The notes under the pieces: model-generated
Told to the model about the DNA's origin: nothing
Database searches by the model: none
What the model saw: the letters and a program-made list of their open reading frames with translations, nothing else
Assembly: GCF_900497805.2 (NCBI RefSeq)
Contig: NW_020953950.1
Span: 1,441,338-1,505,337, forward strand
DNA from: Vombatus ursinus
Taxonomy: Eukaryota; Chordata; Mammalia; Diprotodontia; Vombatidae
Length of the DNA: 64,000 bases
Reading direction: 5' to 3'
Position numbers and translations under genes: made by a program
In this document: piece by piece, positions 19,703 through 30,005 of the stretch
Position numbering within the stretch: position 1 is the stretch's first letter
How the letters are laid out: each line of letters opens with the position of its first letter

Positions 19703-19932
19703 ACCATGTGCCAGGCACTGTGTTAAGCAGTTTACAAATATTATCTCATTTGATCCTCACAACAACCCCAGGAGGCAGGTGCTATTATTAGCCCCATTAT
19801 ACAGTTAAGGAAACTGAGCTGAGCAAACGTTAAATGTTTTGTTCAAGGTCACAGCTAGTAAGTGTCTAAGGATGGATTTAGACTCAGGTCTTCCTGATTG
19901 TGGGCCCAGAGCTCTAGCCACTGTACCATCTA
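19703..19932 (-). mobile_element. MIR, minus strand
   Basis: TTATCTCATTTGATCCTCAC, GGCAGGTGCTATTATTAGCC, TAAGGAAACTGAG and the head-side CTCTAGCCACTGTACCATCT; nearly full length. Confidence 0.9.
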
Positions 19933-20135
19933 GTTTACAGAGCACTTTGCAACCATCATTACAGTTGGATCTCACCACAACCCCTCAAGGTAGGTATAAC
20001 ATGTCATACAGATGAAGAAACTCAATGTCTGAGAGGTTAAATGACATACCCTTAGCCACCCGGCTAGTATGTGTCAGCAGTGAGATTTGAATCCAGGTGT
20101 TCATTCTGTCTGCTATATCACATTGCCTTCCAGTC
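19933..20135 (-). mobile_element. MIR, minus strand, second copy
   Basis: GAGCACTTTGCAACCATC, TACAGATGAAGAAACTCAAT and GAGATTTGAATCCAGGTG. Head-to-tail with the previous MIR. Confidence 0.85.
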
Positions 20136-20215
20136 AGGGGGTTCTGAAGGGGAATTCTATTTTTCTGGAGTTCATTCATCAAATCACCCCCTAGTAGGCT
20201 AGAAAGAGTAAATTT

Positions 20216-20560
20216 CAATCAATCAGCAAGCATTTATTAAGCACTTATTGTATACAGCATCACACTCTGCATTGGGGATACAGCAACAAAATGTAACAGT
20301 TCTTGCTCTCAGGAAGCTTGCAGACAATCAGGAGAGATAGTAGGCATGTACATATACACACATGGATATATATATATATATATATATACACATATGCATA
20401 TATATGTATGTACATATATGTATGTATTTATGCATATACCAAATAAAAATGAAAAGGATATTGCATAGTTTTGGGAAGGAGGGAGGAAGGGTTGGAAGAA
20501 CCAGCTAAGATTTCATGTAGAATATGGAGCTTGAGATTGCCCCACCTGGAGCACTTGCCT
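20216..20560 (-). mobile_element. L2 3' end, minus strand
   Basis: AAGCATTTATTAAGCACTTA and TCAGGAAGCTTGCAGACAAT, then after a TA-rich microsatellite AGATTTCATGTAGAATATGG of the L2 3' UTR. Confidence 0.8.
20345..20445. repeat. (TA)n/(TATG)n microsatellite
   Basis: A TA run flanked by ATAC and TATG units, inside the L2 fragment. Confidence 0.95.
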
Positions 20561-21389
20561 CTTACCCATTGAGGGATTTGGGCTTCTAGGATAGAGAAGT
20601 CCAGAGACCTTTTTGACTTAGAAGTCCTCCAGGCAGTACCTTCTTGAGGCTCTGTGCTGTGTGAAAATGATAGCTTAGGTCTAGCTCTGTCTTCTGTTAA
20701 CAAATTCCCAGGAACTCCAATGTCATGGCTCTCCCCCATCCCCAAGTTTCCAAGAGAGTTTAAACACCTCATTGGCTGTTGCAAAGAAAAATGTTGCCAA
20801 GACCTGTTTGGGCCAGATCCAGATTGTCAGTTTGAGAGCCTTACCAATGGGTGCCTTTCCCAAAGCCCCCATTAAGTGTGTAATTTATTCACTTCTTGGT
20901 TCCATCCTGTAAGAATCCATCCCCTGTCTCTCCTGCCATGGGTGGGGGAAGGGACCTCATTCCAGAGGCCATACACTTTAAGACAAGACCTCACCAGATC
21001 TATTTGGCTCTCAGAGAAAGGCAGTTAGTGGAACAGATCAGCAGGGGAAGGAGAGAGAAAGGCAGAGAGGGGCAGCAAGGGTCCTCTGAAGAGCTGTGAG
21101 CTGTGTGACTCAGACCTTCAAATAAGGTCTGGCTTTCCAGTTCAGCAGCCAGGGGGAAAGTATCTGTAAAGTATGCATTTCCTGACCAGGAAGAAGATAT
21201 TTGTTAAAATCAACTATTAGAGAGGAAAAATACCTTTATATCATTCCTTGTAAGGTTAGGGTTTGGTGGGCAGAGAGAGGGAAAAAGAAAGGTTTTCCTT
21301 TCTCTCTTCCCCATTTTCAAACTATGTGGTCCTCCCAGATCCTGAGAATTATTGAACTGCTTTAGAATCAGAAAGAAAATTAAAATTAG
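20561..21389. other. Repeat-poor block
   Basis: About 830 bp with no recognised repeat, gene or clear motif. Includes a purine-rich stretch around 21030-21080. Confidence 0.45.
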
Positions 21390-21798
21390 TCATAAGGTCT
21401 TGGAATCTGAGAGCTGGAAGAATCCTCAGTTGCCATCTTGGCCAGCCCATATGCAAAGAGTCCCCACTAGAACATAGCCCGATAGTAGACACCTAGTCTT
21501 CCTTTGAAGCCTTCCAGTAACAGGAAGCCTGCTCCCTCCAGAGGCAGCCCATGTCACCTTGGAATTGTCTTAAGTATTAAGAAGTTGGCCTCCCAAAACT
21601 GCCTTCTCTGTGACTTTCACTCATTGCTCAGTTCTGGCCTCGGGGGCCAAGCACACCAAAGCTAATCCCACTTACATGATAGCCTTTCAAATATTTACAA
21701 TAACGGGATCACAAAACCTATGGACCTTTGAGATCTTAAAGAGACCTATCATGGTAGCTCTGAGTCTTCTCTGGGCTAAACATCCCCAGCTCCTTTAA
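21390..21798 (-). mobile_element. L3/CR1 LINE, minus strand
   Basis: CTGAGAGCTGGAAGAATCCT, CTCATTGCTCAGTTCTGGCC, TAGCCTTTCAAATATTTAC and GGCTAAACATCCCCAGCTCC are antisense L3. An unplaced insertion (about 21700-21750) interrupts it. Confidence 0.82.
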
Positions 21799-21834
21799 AT
21801 GAAAATACATGTTTAAAAAAAAAATCTGTTTCAA

Positions 21835-22010
21835 CGGAAATTGAGAAGTAGGATAGAACATGAAAGACCCAGGCTCAAATTCCCCCTTGGGTCTGTGACT
21901 TTCTTTAGGAAAGGCTCCATCTAAGTTCCTTCCTATGTAAAAGGATGTGGGTGGACCCGATGGTCTCTAAAATCCCTTCCAGCTCGAAATCTATGATCCT
22001 TTGAATGGAT
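21835..22010 (+). mobile_element. MIR
   Basis: AGACCCAGGCTCAAATTCCC and CCCTTCCAGCTCGAAATCTA. Confidence 0.8.
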
Positions 22011-22084
22011 TTTGCCTATATAATAGTAATTAATAATAATAAGAGCATTTGTAGAGTGCTTTAAGGTTTGCAAAGTGGGTAGTA

Positions 22085-22360
22085 ATTTTCATGCATGGCT
22101 GTCTTATCACTCAATTAGAGTATAACCTCCATGAGGACAGGAACTATGTTTTAGCTAAACTTTAAGGAACTAGTTGCAAGCTACAATCCTATTCACCAGT
22201 CCTTTAATTTTTCCCTGTCTTCGTGGCCTCCTTCTGTCTTTGCACTGCACCCCAGGAATGACTGGGCTTTTGCATTTACCCTTCAACCTATCTCTCCTGT
22301 ATTTATCATCTCTCACAGTAGGGATGTGAGCTCTTCGAAAGCAGAAGCTATCTGGCTTTT
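22085..22360 (+). mobile_element. L2 3' UTR fragments
   Basis: AGAGTATAACCTCCATGAGG and, after an insertion, GGATGTGAGCTCTTCGAAAG, both L2 3'-UTR-like. Order and breaks are unclear. Confidence 0.55.
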
Positions 22361-22468
22361 CCAATCAATACATCGACAAGCATTTATTGAGCACCTTCTA
22401 TGTGCCAGGCACTATGCTAGGCACTGGGAATACAAGTCAAGTCCACAAACATTTATTAAGCACCTTTT

Positions 22469-22705
22469 GTTGTTTAGTCCTTTCAATTGTGTCTGACTCC
22501 TTGTGACCCCATTTGGGGTTTCTTGGCTAAGATCCTGGAGTGATTTGCCATTTCCTTCTCCAGCTCATTTTATAGATGAGGAAACTGAGGCAAACAGGGT
22601 GAAGTGACTTGCCCAGGGTCACACAGCTAGTAAATGTCTGAGGCCAGATTTGAACTCAGGTCTTCCTGACTCCAAACATGGCAGCCTATCCACTGTGTCA
22701 TCTAA
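22469..22705 (-). mobile_element. Mar-1 CORE-SINE, minus strand
   Basis: Reversed Bov-B-like tail CAATTGTGTCTGACTCCTTG and CCCCATTTGGGGTTTCTTGG, then CAGGGTCACACAGCTAGTAA and the head. Inserted in the L2. Confidence 0.92.
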
Positions 22706-23015
22706 GAATATACAAAGTAGTTGAATACCAGGTATTTTGAGAAGGAGAGCACTAGCATTTCGGGGATTGGAAAAGGCTTCATACAGAAGATCGTCCTTTA
22801 GCTACCTCTTGAAAGAAGAGACTGACTCTGCTTTAGGGTGGGGAGAGAGGACATTCCAGGCATGGAGAAAGACCAAGAGGTGAGACACGAAATGTTATTT
22901 GTGAGGGATAGGTCAATATGGCTGGGTTGAAGAGAGCAGGAGAGGAAATCAAATATCAAGAGGCTGCAAAGGTAAGTTGAGGCCAAGTCATGTAGGATTT
23001 TAAAAAGAGGAATTT

Positions 23016-23164
23016 TTTTTTTGCTTTTTGGTGAGGCAATTGGGGTTAAGTGACTTGCCCAGGGTCACACAGCTAGTAAGTGTTAAGTGTCTGAGGCTGG
23101 ATTTGAACTCAGGTCCTCCTGACTCCAAGGCCAGAGCTCTATTTACTACACCACCTAGCTGCCC
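23016..23164 (-). mobile_element. Short poly(A) SINE with perfect TSD, minus strand
   Basis: T-run, GGTGAGGCAATTGGGGTTAA, CCCAGGGTCACACAGCTAGT and CACCACCTAGCTGCCC. The TSD AAAAGAGGAATTT is identical at 23003-23015 and 23165-23177. Inserted in L2 by L1-type target-primed reverse transcription. Confidence 0.95.
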
Positions 23165-23410
23165 AAAAGAGGAATTTCTATTTGATTCTAGAGGTGACAG
23201 GAAGCCACTGGAATTGGATGAGTAGGGGAGTAACGTGGTCATATCTATGCTTAAGCAAATGACATTATGGGGAGATACTTGGGGAGGGAAGAAGACCAAT
23301 GCGGAGGCTGATGCAATCATTGAGATGAGAAGTTACAAGGGTCTGAGCTATGGGAGTGGAGAGAAGTCACTGGATGTGAACAATATTGTGAAATTCTCGA
23401 CATGTGGAAG

Positions 23411-23835
23411 GATCTTCCCCTCCCACCCCCATTTTGTCTATTGAAGTCTTATTCACCCTTTCAAAACCAACTCATATCCAGAGCCATAACTAGAGGAGGG
23501 TGAGAGGGAATTTTCCCTAGGGTGCCAACATTTAGAGGGCATTGACAGCATTTTCTCTCTTTTAGAAGCATAAAAACAATTGAGATTAATGCCTAGTTAA
23601 GCAAGAATAATTAGTTAAGATAGGGAGCTACTCAATGGTCCTTTCTCCCCAAATGAAGCCCAAGCCAGGAGGCTTCTCCATAGTGCACTCCATTCAGTTC
23701 CTTACTCCCATAACCCACTGATGTGATTATGTGGTACTACTGAGTCTCCTCCATCCCACCCCTTAGGACTGTGTCCTGGGAGGTGGTGGTGGTGCATCTC
23801 TTTTGTCTCTCACACCCCAGCAGAATTGCCCCACC
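23411..23835. other. Mostly unassigned
   Basis: 23483-23560 (AGCCATAACTAGAGGAGG, CCTAGGGTGCCAACATTTAG) looks like an eroded DNA-transposon end of the 'CATAACTAG...GGGCGCC' kind. The rest is unplaced. Confidence 0.35.
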
Positions 23836-24385
23836 TATCGAAATGGACAGTTATGGCTTTATTCAAAAACCACCTCCTATACAAAGTCTTCCCAGATCTT
23901 TCCAGTTGGTAATGACCTTCACCCTCTGCCCTCACAGAGCACTTTGTTTACACAATTACCATGTAACACACCCATCTCTTGCTACATGAACATTTGCTTT
24001 CTTGATTTTCACTCAAATAGATTATAATAATTTATACCAAACTTTTATTCCATGAACATTGTTTTTGCCATTATGGAATGACCATCTGGGTGGAATAAGG
24101 TCCAAAAAACCATACTCTTTCTCCTTAGCAGTAAGATGTCTATAGGGTTGACTGTCTATTGGAGGTTGGGAACTGTGGTCCATCTTTGTCACCCTGATTT
24201 TCACCCTATGGACAGTTTTCATAGACTGGGTTTGTCTGCATAGTGAGGAATGAGTGTAGCTCTCTGTATTGCCACCCTCTTTCCCTATTAGACTGCATTC
24301 TCCATGAGGATGGGGATTGTGTCTAAGCCAAGTTTTGTATCTTTCCCAACTCTCCACATAGCACTCTGCACACTTAATAACTGTT
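23836..24385 (+). mobile_element. L2 3' end with an unidentified insertion
   Basis: CACCTCCTATACAAAGTCTT and CAGTTGGTAATGACCTTCAC before, and CCCTATTAGACTGCATTCTC with TTAATAACTGTTTATT after, a foreign segment at about 24003-24275. Confidence 0.75.
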
Positions 24386-24480
24386 TATTGTGCTGTGTTT
24401 TATTAAGTTGTATTGTACTGTATTATTGTATCACATCATACTGTACAAATTGTATGGTGTTATATCATATAGCAGGACTT
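24386..24480. repeat. Degenerate TTGTA-type low-complexity tract
   Basis: Repeated TGTATTGTACTG and similar words directly after an L2 terminus. Confidence 0.6.
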
Positions 24481-24925
24481 CCCTCCATGCAGAGCCTCCA
24501 GTCCTCATGGCCCTTGGGAAATGGCTTCATTCCTGTTGCTGCCACTGGGACTATTAGTCACTTATGAATGGCGATGACTCCACAGGCATGGAAGGCTTGC
24601 CATCTGGGTTCAGATTTGCCACTTTTGTTTTGTAACTTGTACATCTGTTTCTTTTGATCACCAGCTGTCTCAACCAATGCATGGAGCTGTTTTCTCGGGT
24701 ACAGCTCAGGTACCTTAATGATGACAGATTGTCACAACATTTTCGAAAACACGACTCAGGCTATTGACCCATGAAGGGGACTCTGCCAAGAAACTGGGCC
24801 CATCTTCTTGAGTGTTACTCCCAAAACCTTTGGCTGGGGGAGTTGAGTTTGGCCTTCTGAAGACAACAATCCCCATAGACAGATATGGAGTCCTATAGCA
24901 TCTATATCTGTACCCAGATGGGGTC
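24481..24925. other. Repeat-poor segment
   Basis: About 445 bp; nothing recognised. Confidence 0.45.
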
Positions 24926-24975
24926 AGAGAATTTTAGAGATGGAAGGCACCTTGTAGGTTACAGTGCCCTATACA

Positions 24976-25150
24976 CAGTATGATCATGAGATTCAAGGCT
25001 AGAAGGGACCTCAGGGACCATCAAATATAATGTTTTCACTTTCCAGATGAAGAAACTCAGACCCAACATCACATAGGTAGCAAATGACAGTCAGAATTTG
25101 AACCCAGGTCTTCTAACTCCAGAGCCAATGACCTTTCCAATGCATCAAGA
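24976..25150 (-). mobile_element. MIR, minus strand
   Basis: GGCTAGAAGGGACCTCAGGG, CCAGATGAAGAAACTCAGAC and GAACCCAGGTCTTCTAACTC. Confidence 0.85.
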
Positions 25151-25430
25151 TATCCCCCTCATATGGCATGAAATTGGGTTTCTTCCCCATTCTAATTGCC
25201 CACCTTTGGATGTCCCCCAGCTTCTCGATGAACTGGTTAGGACAGAGAAGGCCAATGCTTTCTGAACTCATTCATTCTACCCTTAGGGAACTATAAGGAA
25301 GCTTTTCTTTGACATTAAGTCCAAATTTTCCTGATTGTCACACCCCCTCCCTATGTTTTCCAATTTATCAGTGACCTTCTAGAAATGTGATGCCCAGAAC
25401 AGAATATAGTATTCTAGACTTGGTCTGGAG

Positions 25431-25569
25431 CAGGGGTGGGGAACCTGCGGCCTTGAGGTCACATATACCCCTCTAGATCCTCAAGTGTAACCCTTTGATT
25501 TGGCTTCAGTCACACTTAAAGACCTAGAGGGCCACATGTGGCCTGGAGGCCACAGGTTCCCCACCCCTG
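25431..25569. mobile_element. Palindromic hAT MITE, 139 bp, perfect 8-bp TSD
   Basis: Starts CAGGGGTGGGGAACCTGCGG and ends CACAGGTTCCCCACCCCTG, inverted repeats of about 17 bp. TSD GTCTGGAG at 25423-25430 and 25570-25577. CCTCTAGATCC and GACCTAGAGGGCCACATG extend the palindrome. The 8-bp TSD with CA...TG ends is diagnostic of hAT. No transposase. Confidence 0.95.
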
Positions 25570-25854
25570 GTCTGGAGTTTGTCTGACCTCCTTAGTCTTG
25601 GAAGCCACGTCTCTAAAGGCCACCTAACGTTGCACGGGGTTTGTTGGCTGCCATATGATACCGTTGACTTCTACTGAGCTTGTAGTCTACTATGTCACGC
25701 TCTGCTTTGTGATGAAAACTTTTCAATGGTGTGTGTCTGAAATCCATTACTAGGTGCCTTGCTAGGGGTCACCATGGCTGATGCTGCTTGATAACCGTTC
25801 CAGTGACTTGATGTCGTTCCAGTAACAATGGAAGAAGGCCTGCCCTGGGTCCCA

Positions 25855-26005
25855 ATACCATCATTTAGCCTCTGTGTGACCAGTGACAATCAATCACTTA
25901 GCCTCTCTGGGTATCCGTGTCTTTATCTGTTAAAGGAAGTGGTTGTACTATATTACTAGATGAACTCTATGGTTCCTTCCAGGTCTAAATAGATGGTGTC
26001 CTATG
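25855..26005 (+). mobile_element. MIR
   Basis: CTCTGTGTGACCAGTGACAA, CTTAGCCTCTCTGGGTATCC and GGTTCCTTCCAGGTCTAAAT. Confidence 0.75.
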
Positions 26006-26262
26006 AAGCAGCTGGTCGCTCAGTAAACAGAGCACTAGGCTTAAGAGTCAGGAAGTCCTGAGTTCAAATCTGGCTTGACTAGCTGTATAACCCTGGGCAA
26101 GTCACTTAACTTTTTTTTGCTTTAATCCATTGGAGAAGGAAATGGCAAACCACTCCCAGCATCTTTGCCAAGAAAACCCTGTAGACAGTATTGCTATGCT
26201 ATGGTCCATGGGGTCACAAAGTCTTAGACACAACTGAACAACTGAACAACTAAATAACAACA
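26006..26262 (+). mobile_element. Mar-1 CORE-SINE, older copy
   Basis: GCAGCTGGTCGCTCAGTAAA head. The tail (GGTCCATGGGGTCACAAAGT, CTTAGACACAACTGAACAAC) is the most Bov-B-like in the window, keeping the TCCATGGGGTC segment lost in most copies. Confidence 0.9.
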
Positions 26263-26330
26263 ATGACGTCCCTTCCTTTCCCTCCACTCTTGCTCTAAAA
26301 TTCTCTGACTTTAGACACTTAACAAATATT

Positions 26331-27107
26331 TGCTTTAATCATTTTGTCACTTTGGCCCTCTCGGACTTTTCCTCATCCCTACGATGTCAGATTCTGGGCA
26401 GGGTAGGGGAAGACCACTGGCTCCTCCCAAACATGATGGGAAAGTGAGAATGGATGAAACCAAGTGTAGAAGGCCAGGAAGGAATTGGCAAAGTAATTGA
26501 AAATCTAGCTAGACCATGGAAGAATATAAATTGAGAGCAAGATTTCGCTGGAGTCCATCAAATCCAAAAGGACAGCACTCTGGAGGGATGGGAAGAGAAA
26601 TCCCAAAAGCCAGGGTGAGAAATGAATTCTTTTTAATGGAACACTTTGGCACTGCAAGAAAAATGGGAATGTGGAGTGGAAATAATTCCAGACATAAATT
26701 CATGGCCTGGCCATCAGAAAACCAAATGCGGAAGAGGGAACAAGAAAAGCAATTGGTTTAATTTTTGAGATTAATTTTCAGCCTGGTATAATGTGTCTCA
26801 TTCAGGGGCCTAGAAGCATCTAAGCTATGCTGAGTAATCTACTTAGGTTGCTAATTATTGTTTGTATTCATAGAATTAAGTCTAGGAAAAGAAGGTAGGT
26901 GAGTGAAAGCCCAGCAGAGCAAGGAGATTCTTAATCCTAGCTTTTCCTTGGGCACATGTGTGACCTTGAGAGAGGCCTAGATGTAATTTTTAGTATTTGG
27001 AGTTTGTGAAGAAATAACGGTTCCATTTAAACCCATGCACTTTGTGAATTTGCTGTGAAATTTGGGGGAAAAAAGTCTACTTTCTGTCCAACATCCTTTT
27101 CCACCTT
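26331..27107. other. Repeat-free block, candidate conserved non-coding DNA
   Basis: About 780 bp without recognised repeats. 26440-26900 is AT-rich, with GGTTTAATTTTTGAGATTAA and TTGCTAATTATTGTTTG. No coding sequence seen. Confidence 0.4.
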
Positions 27108-27123
27108 GAAAAGGGATCATCCA

Positions 27124-27286
27124 GGGGCAGCTAGGTGGTGCAGTGGCTAGAGCATCAGCCCTGGAGTCAGGAGGACCCAAGTTCAAATCCGGCCTCAGAC
27201 ACATGACCGTGTGATCTTAGGCAAGTCACTTAACCCCAATCGCCTCACCAAAAGTCTCCCCCCAAAAAAAACACCCACAAAAAGGG
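27124..27286 (+). mobile_element. Short poly(A) SINE, first of a pair
   Basis: GGGGCAGCTAGGTGGTGCAG to GCAAGTCACTTAACCCCAAT, then an A/C-rich tail. The 16-bp TSD GAAAAGGGATCATCCA lies at 27108-27123 and again, after both SINEs, at 27441-27456. Confidence 0.95.
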
Positions 27287-27440
27287 ACAGCTAAGTGGCA
27301 CAGTGGATAGAGTACCGGCCCGGAAGTCAGGAAGACCTGAGTTCAAATCTGGTCTCAGACCAGACACTGGACACTTACTAGCTGTGTGACCCTGGGCAAG
27401 TCACTTAAACCCAATTGCCTTGCAAAAAAAAAAAGAGAAA
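27287..27440 (+). mobile_element. Short poly(A) SINE, second of a pair
   Basis: GGGACAGCTAAGTGGCACAG to CAAGTCACTTAAACCCAATT, then an A-run. Sits in the tail of the first SINE, inside its TSD. Confidence 0.95.
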
Positions 27441-27456
27441 GAAAAGGGATCATCCA

Positions 27457-27790
27457 CTGTCCACAGAGTACTGACCTTCAAAGGGCAGTCCTTCGGAATC
27501 TTCTTACTATTCCTCACATTTGACATTCCATCTTTACGCAGTCTGTTTCCTCATGCGTGGAATGCACTCCCTCCTTCCCAAGGATCCTTAGAAGCTTCCC
27601 TAATCCCCTCCAGCTGCTGGGGCCTCCCCAAAATGATCTTATATCAACTTTGTAGATATTGGCAGGTGTCCATGTTGTCTCCTCCAATACAATGTAAGCT
27701 CCTTGAGGGCAGGAACTGGTTTGATTTCTGCCTTTGCATTCCCAGTGCTTAGCACAATATCTGGCACATAACACATATTTAATAAATTGG
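27457..27790 (+). mobile_element. L2 3' end
   Basis: ATGCGTGGAATGCACTCCCT, ATACAATGTAAGCTCCTTGA and AATATCTGGCACATAACACA. Confidence 0.9.
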
Positions 27791-28204
27791 AGTGTGTGTG
27801 TGCTCAGTGGAGAACAAAAGACAATTTATAAGGAGGCAAAGAAAAGATGGACAGCTCTGAACACAATGTGCAGTATTTATTACACAGGTTTTCTTGAAGT
27901 GGAAATTCATTGCTGTATATTTTGAATCCATTCTTACATTCTGCTGTGCACATGGCAATACTTTTTTTCCTTTTCTTATTTTGTATTTCAGTTTTAATAT
28001 TTAAGTTTATCTTTTTTTCTTATTGTGTATTTAAGTTTAAAAAAAGAAAAAAAATCAATTCTTGTTGACTTAGTGATTGAAAGGAATCTTATTCTCAAGG
28101 TAGACATTTATTCCCACACTCAGGTTTCCTAAATGGATTTTACCACAATCTGTATAGACAAAAAGGGGGAAAAACAAGGACTCTTAAGGAATTTGAAATC
28201 AACT
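27791..28204. other. Unassigned AT-rich segment, possibly a retroposed 3' end
   Basis: GAAATTCATTGCTGTATATT and CATTCTGCTGTGCACATGGC, followed by T- and A-rich sequence, look like the end of some retroposed transcript. The source is not identified. Confidence 0.3.
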
Positions 28205-28465
28205 AGAAGGAACAAAGAGAGAGTCAGGCTATTCTAAGTTCAGGAGACCTGGGGTTGAATGCAACATCAGACGTTTGCTACCTGTGTGACCCTAGGTAAG
28301 TCACTGAATTATTCTGAGCCTCCACTTTTTCACCTCTAAAATGGGAATAGTAGTAGCTCCTTCTTCCCAGGGCGGTTGGGAGGATCAGATAAGATAACAA
28401 CTGTAAAATGTTTGGCACATAGTAATCACTATACAAGTATTAGTTATTGTTATTATTATTAGGGC
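28205..28465 (+). mobile_element. MIR, nearly full length
   Basis: CTGTGTGACCCTAGGTAAGT, CTCTAAAATGGGAATAGTAG, GGGAGGATCAGATAAGATAA and AGTATTAGTTATTGTTATTA. Confidence 0.9.
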
Positions 28466-28479
28466 TTTTTGTTTTGTTT

Positions 28480-28725
28480 TGGCTGCCTTTTACTGAGCTC
28501 GAAGCCTGCTAAAATTTCCAGGTGTTTTTGTCTGCCTTGCTATGCACGCCTCTCTGGTCTTTTACTTGTGAATTTCCATTTTTTGGAACCAAAGTGTAAT
28601 ATGTCACATTTTTTTCCTTATTAAATTTCATCTTATTCAATTTTGCCCCACGTTCTAGTCTGTCGAGACCTTTTTGGATCCCAATTCTGTCATCCAATAC
28701 CTGATTAATGAATTTTATAAACATA
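28480..28725 (-). mobile_element. L3/CR1 ORF2 fragment
   Basis: Minus-strand translation (28509-28724) contains GLDRLERGAKLNKMKFNKEK, matching the CR1-group reverse-transcriptase segment 'LE.WA..N.M.FN..K'. A relic of about 70 codons with no start-to-stop gene. Confidence 0.88.
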
Positions 28726-28904
28726 AAAAAAATCTAGAAGAGATCATGGAAATCATTTGCTTCTAAATTATTACAGCACACACCATCAAATGATGACACC
28801 AATCTGACCAGGAATCAGTATATAATTGACAGGAATACTTCTGTAGGATATTCTGAGTGTATAAGTCAGTGCTTTACCAAATTACTTAAATTAGCTTATA
28901 AAAA

Positions 28905-29035
28905 CAATAGAAACTGTGGATCTGGCCTTGTAATCAAGAGGACTTGAGTCCAGGTACCTCCTCCGATACAAACTGGCTGTTTGACCACAGGCAAATCACT
29001 GAGCCTTACAGTGATCTCTCTAAGACTCTATGTCA
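28905..29035 (+). mobile_element. MIR head and core
   Basis: CCAGGTACCTCCTCCGATAC and CAGGCAAATCACTGAGCC, diverged. Confidence 0.65.
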
Positions 29036-29312
29036 TAGCTAGGTGGTACAGTTTTCAGACAGCTGGGCCTAGAGTCAGGAATACCCAAGTTCAAATCTGG
29101 CCTTAGAGAATTACTAGCTGTGTGACCCTGGGTAAGTCACTTAACCCATGCTTGCTTCAGTTTCCTACAAAATGAGGATAATAATAATATCTTTCTCCCA
29201 GGGTTGTTGCAAGGATTAAATAAGATAACATATGTAAAAGTGCTTAGCATAGAGCCTAGTTCATAGTAGGGGCTATATAAATGTTAGCTATTATCATTGT
29301 TGCTGTTGTTAG
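29036..29312 (+). mobile_element. MIR, nearly full length
   Basis: CTAGGTGGTACAGTTTTCAG, CTGTGTGACCCTGGGTAAGT, GGTTGTTGCAAGGATTAAAT and TATAAATGTTAGCTATTATC. Confidence 0.9.
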
Positions 29313-30005
29313 TTGCTTATTTTCACTGGTAGAAGGAGTTTCCCAACCTGGGACCTCTCTTCATAGATAAAATCATAGGAATGGACCCCTTTTCTCTCCC
29401 TTCCCCCCTCAATGTTCAAGACATTGAAGTCGAGAGAGCACAGAAATACTTCCTGAAAAGGAGGAGGAAATCTTTAAAAATAATAAGCCAAGCACAGAGA
29501 GAAAAGGAGATGACACAAGATGTTAAGTAAAGAAAAATGCTTTGGAAGATATGAGATAGCAAAGGTCAGCTAAGGTAGACTGTATTATCAGAGCCAACTA
29601 GCAAAAGTAATTTGCTGACTGAAAAGGTAGATACACTAAATTCAATTTATTCTTTGCTTCAGTGATGAGCTCTGGGCTGGTAGGAAGAGACGGGAGCCTC
29701 CTGGGGGCATGAAGGAGGAATATTAAAAGAACTTACAGTCAACCGCAGTAGATGGGCTGAGTTTCAGATTCCTGCCCTCCCGCAGGAGAATGGGCTCAAT
29801 GAGTTGGGGTGGGGCTGAAATAAACTGGTAACAAACTTTAGAATGCGTCGTTGTCATCCGATGAGGTACACTCCTCTGTCTGGGTCATTGCTAGCTGAGT
29901 TCAGATGCCAAGGGCACCTCAGATTTTTAGGAGCACCATGCAGCAGACTGAGGTGTTAGATATAGCTTTGAGATCCTTGGGTGCCACTGGCAGACAGTAT
30001 GCACT
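29313..30005. other. Repeat-poor block
   Basis: 29325-29385 (TCACTGGTAGAAGGAGTTTC, ATAGATAAAATCATAGG) is the 3' part of a MIR-like SINE. The remaining 600 bp are unassigned; no gene seen. Confidence 0.45.

Larger units (their letters stand above)
22361..23410 (-). mobile_element. L2 LINE, minus strand, carrying two SINEs
   Basis: Reversed terminus AAGCATTTATTGAGCACC, then 3' UTR and ORF2 end: GGACATTCCAGGCATGGAGA, GGCCAAGTCATGTAGGATTT, GACAGGAAGCCACTGGAATT and GAGTAACGTGGTCATATC. Removing the Mar-1 and the poly(A) SINE leaves a continuous L2 of about 0.65 kb. No coding capacity. Confidence 0.88.
24926..25760 (-). mobile_element. L3/CR1 LINE, minus strand, with MIR and hAT insertions
   Basis: Pieces: TTTTAGAGATGGAAGGCACC; CTTCTAGAAATGTGATGCCC; GTCTGACCTCCTTAGTCTTG; TGACTTCTACTGAGCTTGTA, in the order of antisense CR1/L3. 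Interrupted by a MIR and by a hAT MITE. The stretch at 25230-25345 is more diverged. Confidence 0.82.
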
